Assembly (NCBI GenBank): GCA_020205615.1
Contig: CM035169.1
Coordinates: 18,371,546-18,435,545, forward strand
Origin: Panax quinquefolius
Lineage: Eukaryota; Streptophyta; Magnoliopsida; Apiales; Araliaceae
Direction of reading: 5' to 3'
DNA: 64,000 bases
Shown: one piece after another, positions 56,482 through 64,000 of the stretch
Layout of the letters: each line of letters starts with the position of its first letter
Numbering within the stretch: position 1 is the first letter of the stretch
The notes under the pieces: generated by a model
What the model was told of the DNA's origin: nothing
Seen by the model: only the letters and a program-made list of their open reading frames with translations
Databases searched by the model: none
Position numbers and translations under genes: made by a program

Positions 56482-59400
56482 ATGCATAACACAATTTTGC
56501 TTCAGTTGATTTGTGTTGTACTTGTGGGCATTTCTCTTGTGAAAGCAGAGGATCCCTATAGATACTTTACATGGACTGTTACTTATGGAACAGCTTCTCC
56601 TCTTGGTGTCCCTAAACAGGTGACCAAAAAGCGTATATATCATTTTTTTTATTTCCTATTCATTACCACTTCACAATGGAATTTGGTTGTAATGTGAAGG
56701 TCATCCTCATTAATGGTCAATTTCCTGGACCTAGACTTGATGTTGTCACTAATGACAACATTATCATCAACCTCATCAACAAGCTGGACGACCCTTTTCT
56801 TTTGACATGGTGCGTCTCTCTCCGGATCCGTAATTAATTTCATGTTATGCTAATATCAATTTAAACAAGATATATTCTTATTTAATTTCTCCGTCTTGTG
56901 ACTTTGATCTTTTGATTAGTTTAATTAATCCTATATTTTGACTAAAACCTACCTCGACTTGAAAACTTAGTCAGAGAATGTTGTCTAACTGCAAGTATAA
57001 ATATTTCTAGTCTTAATGCCTATCAATTTATTTCTCTCGCCAGAAATCATTAAAATAGAAAGCATAAAAGTAAACCCCCCACCCTCAAAATATATGGGTG
57101 CTCATTCGTGGCAAACCGGTTGTGGCAAGATTCATTCAAGAATTATATAATCTTTAGATTGATCATTGATATTGGATGACACAGATTGAAATAAATTTTA
57201 CCCCCGACGTTACGAGTTGTAGTGGCAGTAATATGGCTTGTAGCGGAACGAGAAATTCGCATTTGCCCCTTATTTTGCTACAGTGACTGCCGCTACAAGT
57301 TCTGGCGGTAGTGTAGTTAATTGATAATTAGAATGGCGCACTGAAGCGGCCCAATAACCCATAGATCCCAAGTTCAAAACCTATTTGCTTCATGTGCTAT
57401 ATTTTTTGTGTACGTTTCTCTTTACAAAAAAAAAAGTATTTTCGTGTTCTCCAATATTTTTAAATTTATTCTACCAATATATATATACATATTTTTTAAA
57501 AATTTTATTGTCAAACTAAATAAAATACTAAACAAATCTCAACATTAAACTAAATATTCACCCATCTTAAATATCAACATTAAACTAAATATATATAAAG
57601 TAACTATGCATATTTATATAAAGTAACTATGAATATTTTTATATATAAATATATATATTTATAAATTTATCTCTAAAATTTATAAACAAATATTCATATA
57701 AATATTTAGCGATAAATTTAGATGAATATTCTTATATAAATATTTATATAAGAACAACCATAATCATTTATATAAGAACATTGAAAATTTATAAATATTT
57801 ATATAAACAAATATAAATATGAAATTTATAAATATTTGTTTATAAATTTATAAATATTACATCTAAAATTTATATATGAATATTTGTTTATAAATATTTA
57901 TATGAATATTTAGAGATAAATTTATAAATATTTATATGAATATTTGTTTTATATATATATATATATTTTTATATATAAAATATTCATAGTTAATTTATAT
58001 ATATTTAGTTTAATGTTGAGATTTAAGATGGGTAAATATTTAGTTTAATGTTGAGATTTGTTTAGTATTTTATTTAGTTAGACAAGAAATTTTTAAAAAA
58101 ATATGTATATATATTGGTAGAATAAATTTAAAAATATTGAAAACTACGATTTTTTTTTTGTGAAGAGAAATGTTTATATATATAGATGGTAGTAAAATTT
58201 ATGTAATACACAAAAAATATAGCACATGAAGACTAAGCTACCGTTTCGCCATTCTAATTTATGAATTAACTACATTGTCGCCAGAACTTGTAGCGGCAAA
58301 CAATGTATTACATGGGTAAATGAGGGGCAAATGAGTAATTTCTCCTGTCGCTACAAGCCATATTATTGCCGCTACAGCTGGGGAAAATCCATTTCAATCC
58401 GTGTCATCCAATGTCGCGATCAACAGTGTAGATTATGGTTGCTGGATCGGTTGTCACAAATGGGGACCCTATATATATAGATGTGGTTGTCGCAATCAAC
58501 TGTAGCAACCGTCCCAAAAAGACGTAGTTTTTTGCTTGATGAAATGGTGAAATGACAATAGTGTCATTATTGAAATAAGTTAACTGATAAAAACCATGTT
58601 TGTTGGGGTAACATGAGTTTGGCTAGAGCAGTTGTACATCTGACTGATGTACATATTAATTCTGCAATTGTAGTAATGTATTAGCATATTACATTTTAAT
58701 TCTTATGGACTTGGTCTGACAAAGAATTTCATTTATCATAATTAGGAACGGAATTAAACAGAGGAAGAACTCCTGGCAAGATGGGGTTTTGGGGACAAAT
58801 TGCCCCATCCCTCCAAATTCTAATTTTACATACAAGTTCCAAGCCAAAGATCAGATTGGAGGTTACACATACTTCCCATCAACTTTGATGCATAAATCTG
58901 CTGGAGGGTTTGGAGCACTGAATGTCTATACAAGACCTAGAATCCCAGTTCCATATTCTTTACCCTCTGGAGATTTTAGTCTACTTATTGGTGACTGGTA
59001 CAAGAGTAGCCATAAGGTGAGGAGCATGCATGTACCTCATTTGTCTATACTTGTTTTGATTCCATATTTCTTTCTCAAAAAAAGGAAATTTCAATATGCC
59101 CATGTTTATGTTGTCTATATTTAGTTTGTTAAACACTCTGCAGTGTAGGGCTAAAGTGTTGCATGAGTTTAGGCATAGAAGGGGGTTAGGGGAATCAACA
59201 CTAATTGGTAAATATAAAAGGAAGAGTTAAAAGAAGAAAATAGAACAGAAAAGCACTGTTAGTGTTAATTACTTTGGATAATATCTGGTTGAGTTTCAAC
59301 TTTTAAATTCTGCAATTAAAGTCCACATGTAGTTCCATTAAGCTATTAAAGTTCAAAACTAAAATAGCAACAAATATGGTAATCAGTAATTTTTTTTAGT

Positions 59401-61846
59401 TAGTTTATAATGATAATAATAATATTTATACTAATTAAATAATTTCATACCGATTTTGAATTTTAGAATTTAAAAGTCAAAATCTTTGTTTTTGGAGTAT
59501 ATGGAGTAATCCTATAACAGTGTTGAGACTTTATTCTTCTTATGTACGTGATATACTAGAAGACTTCGATCTCTCTTGTGAAGTTAATAAATTCATATGC
59601 TTTGTAATTTTTTAAAACATAAATTTCATAATTCGGACCATCTTTTAGCTGGTAAGAAACAAAGGCAAAATGGTCTCTATGTTATAAAGAAATGGTTTGT
59701 AGATATATCAGGGTCAGATGGCAGGTTTACTTCTCTGTGATGCAAGAAATCAGTAGTAACTAAATTCTAGATGCTAATTGAGGAAATTTCTTGCATGCAA
59801 ACTCTGTTGCCATGTTCTCATAGCTTTTCCCATACTTTACATATGATTTATAACTACAAGTGTTCATGCTGTCAGGGATTACGGCGTTATTTAGATTCAG
59901 GGAAATCTCTTACCTTCCCTGATGGAATCCTTATTAATGGACAAACTCAGTCTTCCTACAGCGGTGATCAAGGTCCTCATCCTTTGAACCAATAAACCTT
60001 TATAGTACTACTAGATGTTTAGCCTGTTTCATATTCCAAACGGTGATCAAGGTCGATTCAAAATGTATGTTTTGACAATTACACACTACTTTGCTTTTTC
60101 AGGTAAAACATACTTGTTCAGGATTTCAAATGTGGGCTTGTCAACCTCCTTGAACTTTCGGATTCAGGGACACAAAATGAAGCTAGTTGAGGTTGAAGGA
60201 TCCCACACTATTCAGAACATATATGAGTCTCTTGACGTTCATGTTGGCCAATCTTTGTCAGTCCTAGTTACTTTAGATCAGCCACCAAAAGACTACTATA
60301 TTGTTGCATCAACACGGTTTACAAGGCGTGTTCTTACTGCCACTGCAGTACTACACTACACCAACTCTCAGACCCCAGTTTCTGGACCTTTGCCTGCTGG
60401 TCCGACTTACCAAATTCGCTGGTCTATGCAGCAAGCCAGAACCTTCAGGTATACAGTATTCAACGGTTGGGACATTTTGCTATTTAGTTTTTAAAGACTA
60501 ACTTCAAGGATTCATTTGGAATCTGTAAATAAACTGGCTTCGTTTCATATACTTTTAATGTGAATTTAGATTTAGTAAATATCATTATCCGTTAGGCTTC
60601 CGTGGATATCCAAAACTACTTCATTAAATATTACGTGGTCAATTTTTTTATTTTTTAAAATGTTGTACTCAATTTTCAGAAATATTGTTGATATATGGCT
60701 GCAATTTCTTTCGCTGTATATTCTCACCAAGATGGATTTCTAGGTGAAAATGCTATGAATAATTGCCTATTATGAAATCATTTAATATCATTGAAACGTA
60801 TCTCATCATTTTCATATCATCAAACTACTAAATAACATCCAAAGCATTGTTATACCCGAAGTCCTTTATCACATCAAATGTGATCTCAGAGTCATTGGAG
60901 ATTAAATTGTACGTGGCAGTATGTTCTAATTTTCCACGTTTGTATTATTGAAGGTGGAATTTAACGGCAAATGCAGCCAGACCAAACCCGCAGGGTTCAT
61001 TCCATTATGGAAAAATTATACCATCGAGAACAATTGTATTGACCAACTCAGCACCTCTAATCAACGGCAAACAACGATATGCTGTCAACAGGGTCTCTTA
61101 CTTTAATGCTGATACCCCTTTGAAACTCGCTGATTACTATAACATCCCCGGAGTATTCAGTATGGATTCCATTCAAGGTTTCCCTTCTGAAGGTCCTGCC
61201 TTCTTCGCTACATCAGTTATGCCTGCTTCCCACCATGATTTCCTTGAAGTTGTTTTTCAGAACAATGAGAAAGCCATGCAGTCCTGGCATCTTGATGGCT
61301 ATGATTTCTGGGCTGTAGGGTAAGTCTCATTGCTTATGAAATTTCATTGAACTCTGTATTTCAGTTGAGGTAATTAATTTGTTTCTAATGGTGCTTCAAT
61401 TGCAACAAATACAGTTACGGGTATGGACAGTGGACAAAAGCTAGCAGAAGGAACTACAATCTAGTCGATGCTCATACTAGACATACTGTTCAGGTAATGT
61501 TAATGATAAAGGATTAAAACTATACCTCTTCTCGTGGCTATACAAACTGTCATTACTGCTTAAATTACAAGTAGGATAGTTGTTGAAATTTTATATATCA
61601 ATGTAGAAAAAATTCTCAGCATCTTGATGTATATTCTTGCAGGTATATCCCAAGTCTTGGAGTGCTATATTAGTTTCTTTGGACAACCAAGGCATGTGGA
61701 ATATGAGGTCTGCCATATGGGAACGGCAGTATCTTGGACAACAATTCTATCTTAGGGTTTACGACCGAGTTCAAAGTCTTGCTAACGAATATGGCATTCC
61801 CCCGAATGCTCTACTTTGTGGAAAAGCTGTTGGCCGGCATCCATAG
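56482..61846 (+). CDS. SKS: SKU5-similar (SKS) multicopper-oxidase-like protein
   Basis: Eight coding exons: 56482-56619, 56700-56809, 58746-59016, 59876-59972, 60103-60448, 60954-61319, 61415-61493 and 61643-61846. They join in frame to 536 residues, the usual family length. Residues 1-22 are a signal peptide (MHNTILLQLICVVLVGISLV), then EDPYRYFTW opens the first cupredoxin domain; three such domains are expected. It belongs to the ascorbate-oxidase-like SKU5/NTP303 group, secreted glycoproteins linked to cell-wall expansion and pollen-tube growth. Most copper ligands of true oxidases are absent: WNG stands where HWHG is expected, GGYTYFPS where FYHGH is expected, and the C-terminal HCH cluster is replaced by LDNQGMWNMRSAIW. 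WHLDGYDFW keeps one histidine. No C-terminal hydrophobic GPI signal is seen. Coding intron 2 holds a foldback element. Confidence 0.94.
57096..58469. mobile_element. Foldback DNA element in an SKS intron
   Basis: Left arm 57096 to about 57430 and right arm about 58190-58469 are inverted copies. The ends read GGGTGCTCATTCGTGGCAA on the left and, on the other strand, GGGTCCCCATTTGTGACAA on the right. Further in both share GATATTGGATGACAC or its close match, AATATGGCTTGTAGCG and GCCGCTACAAGTTCTGGCG. The centre (57430-58190) is AT-rich palindromic sequence with many ATAAATATTTATAT blocks and no frame. Long inverted ends starting with GGG and no transposase suggest a non-autonomous Mutator-like or foldback element. 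A target duplication is uncertain because the flanks are TA repeats. Confidence 0.8.
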
Positions 61847-63747
61847 TGGTGGTTCATTGAGCATTCTGTTGTGAGGGTTTGACTGCAGATGGCGTGAATC
61901 TTGATCTCAAAGAGTTTAGTTAAATTATATCCATCTTTCACATGAGTTACTCGATTAGATTCGGTTTAGATTTCGTTTCTGTAACCTGTAATTGTATCCA
62001 GCTTTTAGTAATATAATAGCAAAAACTGGTTATAGTGATGTATCAACTTTTTATAGGCCTCCAAATATGTATATGAAATTTGGTGTATTTAACTATGGAA
62101 ACTGAAGTGCAAACCCATCTGGGTAGGGTGGATGGTTATGTGTTGTGGATCCAACCGACCCCTTCACCAATTACTACTACTTTCATTTCCAAAAGGAGAG
62201 TTCTGTACTAAAGAATGGTTGTCTAAATTCTGTACGGAAGATCTTAGTCATACATTATCTTTTAAAGTTGGACAATCGATGCTGCTACTAATTACGCAAC
62301 TTTTAAATTCCAACGACACAGCCGTACGTGGGGTGACGTTATGGGTCTGTTCTTAGTCTCAATTACTGCTCCTTCTTATGCAATAGCAATAGCAATAGCA
62401 ATAGCAATAGCAATATAGCATGCATGATTTCCCAGAAAAGAAATACTACTAATCTAATATTATTATATTAGTCCTGCAAAAAAAATATCATTTACCAAAT
62501 TTATAAATATTAAAGATATATGTTTGTTACATGTTTAAAATTAAATTTATTTTTTATCCGATGACAAATTTGAGAGCATTATGTCATTGTGTATTAATAT
62601 TAAAAATAAAGACTCTTTTATTGAATAAAAAATAGCATCTATTTTATAAAGCATGAGACTTTTTTTTTCTTTCTCTCTTTTGTCGATATATTATTATTTT
62701 ATCTTTTTTTTTTAATTTAACTTTTTATTTAGTCTTTTAAATTTTATAAAATTCTTAAATGGAATCAAGTAAAAACAAAATCACATAAGAGCAAGGGGGA
62801 GATGGAAGTTAGTTCCAGTGAGGGCAGGTTGATACATTTGCCGCCAAATCTTGAAACCCTAAATTTTAGAAGTCAGAAAAATAGAGAACAGTAGGGTCTC
62901 AGACCCGATCCATAGAAGTCTCCCTTTTGTCTTTGATTCATGTGATCTCTCTCCCTTAAGCTCTTTCCCTCCATTTTTGTCTACGTTCCCACATATATTA
63001 AATTACTAGTAGTATAATTTAACACCCAATTAGTCTCGCATTTAATCATGACCCGTTCTCCGCTGCGTCCTTGTCGCCGCTTTCTCCCTCTATTCACCGA
63101 CGATTCTAACCTCTGCTTTTATACATACATCATCACAAAGAAATATATATATACACTCACATTCCCATCTGATCATACTTTGTATTTTAAATGTTTAACG
63201 AATTACGAGAAATTCTGGTCAATTAGATCTCAAGATATTACAGAAAGGATGGCAGCAGCAGCAGCAACAATAATGAGCATAAAGTGCGCCGCAATGGAGC
63301 TACTTGCATTTCTTCTCGATAAACAAGTCCATGTTATAGCTCCCCACCACATACTTCCAATTTGCTCTCTTCTCTTTATAACTTCTTCTTTCCACTTGAC
63401 TCTGATCGGCAATCTAACTCTTCACTTCTTTCTTCTCCTCAATCAATTGAGGGGATCATTCTATTCACTGTTCAATTAATTGGTAAGCATCTATTGTTCT
63501 CCTAAAGATGCTAGCTCAAATATAGATAGTTATGCACACGTTATTTTATGCTATTATGTAATGTACAATGGCATAAGTCGGTTACTTCTAATTTTCATTT
63601 TGATTGTCAATATTTGAGTAGCCCTTGGGTTTGACTTAAATTTTTCTTTCAAATGAGACTGTTAAAAAATTCATTCTTAATTGTGATTTTTCCCCATTTC
63701 TTTGTTGGGACAGAACTTAGATTGTTGAAGGGACATACTAGGATAAA
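61847..63747. other. Region between the two SKS genes
   Basis: Holds the 3' end of the first SKS gene and the promoter and leader of the second. It includes an AGCAAT microsatellite and a likely 5' UTR intron of the second gene (donor GTAAGC at about 63482, acceptor GGGACAG ending about 63713). The 143-codon frame at 63048-63479 lies in this leader and has no recognised relative. Confidence 0.55.
62380..62416. repeat. (AGCAAT)n microsatellite
   Basis: About six consecutive AGCAAT units, ending in a variant unit. It lies about 540 bp after the stop codon of the first SKS gene. Confidence 0.95.
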
Positions 63748-64000
63748 ATGAGACGAGCCATTCTCCTGTATTTTTTCCTTGGACTAGTGGCTTGGTTGAG
63801 TATCTTGTGTGTGAGGGCTGAAGATCCTTATAGATATTTCACATGGGAAGTTAAATATGGACAGATTTCTCCTCTTGGTGTCAAGCAAAGGGTACGTATG
63901 GCTACTATTGCTATTTGTTATGTTCCCTCCTATATGCTTTCCCTTTAATTTGCAGAACACATTTGTTTTAATTTTCCTATTGGATTTTGTAGGGAATCCT
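63748..64000 (+). CDS. SKS: Second SKU5-similar (SKS) gene, 5' part
   Basis: Exon 1 (63748-63891, 48 residues) codes a signal peptide (MRRAILLYFFLGLVAWLSIL) followed by EDPYRYFTWEVKYGQISPLG. This matches the first SKS gene (EDPYRYFTWTVTYGTASPLG) and keeps the same exon end. The donor is GTACGT at 63892. Exon 2 starts at about 63993 with GIL, matching the GILINGQFPGP continuation usual in the family, and is cut by the window end. It lies in the same orientation 1.9 kb downstream of the first gene, so the two form a tandem pair. Function is expected to be a secreted cell-wall-associated protein; nothing can be said about its copper ligands here. Confidence 0.9.

Noticed and set aside
63048..63479. 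143-codon plus-strand frame before the second SKS gene
   Set aside because: Low-complexity composition, no recognised domain, and it overlaps the probable promoter and 5' leader of the SKS gene.

Overview
The window is nuclear DNA of a flowering plant, almost certainly a eudicot. Its genes have GT-AG introns and plant-only families: an ABA-type SnRK2 kinase, an RPW8-type helper NLR of the NRG1 kind, a reticulon-like B protein and two SKU5-similar proteins. A nuclear tRNA-Trp gene is present, and retrotransposons fill most of the rest.

Left flank (1-6056): the last three coding exons of a group III SnRK2 kinase on the + strand, whose 5' exons lie before base 1. A short TRIM retrotransposon remnant follows (3688-4294), then a truncated tRNA-Trp copy and an AT-rich foldback element (4766-5810).

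Centre (6057-45046): one 39-kb nest of LTR retrotransposons. The outer element (A) has two 651-bp LTRs with TG/CA ends, a polypurine tract, and a 5-bp target duplication AATAT on both sides, so everything between is later insertion. Inside A is a + strand element (B) coding only gag and protease, with a long non-coding hairpin-repeat tail instead of pol. The 5' LTR of B is split by minus-strand Ty3/gypsy chromoviruses arranged LTR-int-LTR-int-LTR (C1, C2). Their last LTR is split again by a further minus-strand relative (D), the only copy that keeps the reverse-transcriptase FIDD motif. All coding regions in the nest are broken by many small indels.

Right flank (45047-64000): the NRG1-like NLR (minus strand, 5 exons), a tRNA-Trp gene, a reticulon-like protein gene (minus, 3 exons), then a complete SKU5-similar gene (+, 8 exons) with a 1.4-kb foldback element in its second coding intron. 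The first coding exon of a second, tandem SKU5-similar gene reaches the window end.

How it fits together: the host genes are independent single genes (ABA signalling, immunity, ER shaping, cell wall). The nest shows at least four layers of insertion. The least explained signal is the family of short imperfect hairpins that recur in the LTRs of B, C and D and are expanded into an array in the internal region of B. Exon limits were placed by hand from splice signals and reading-frame continuity and may be off by a base or so.
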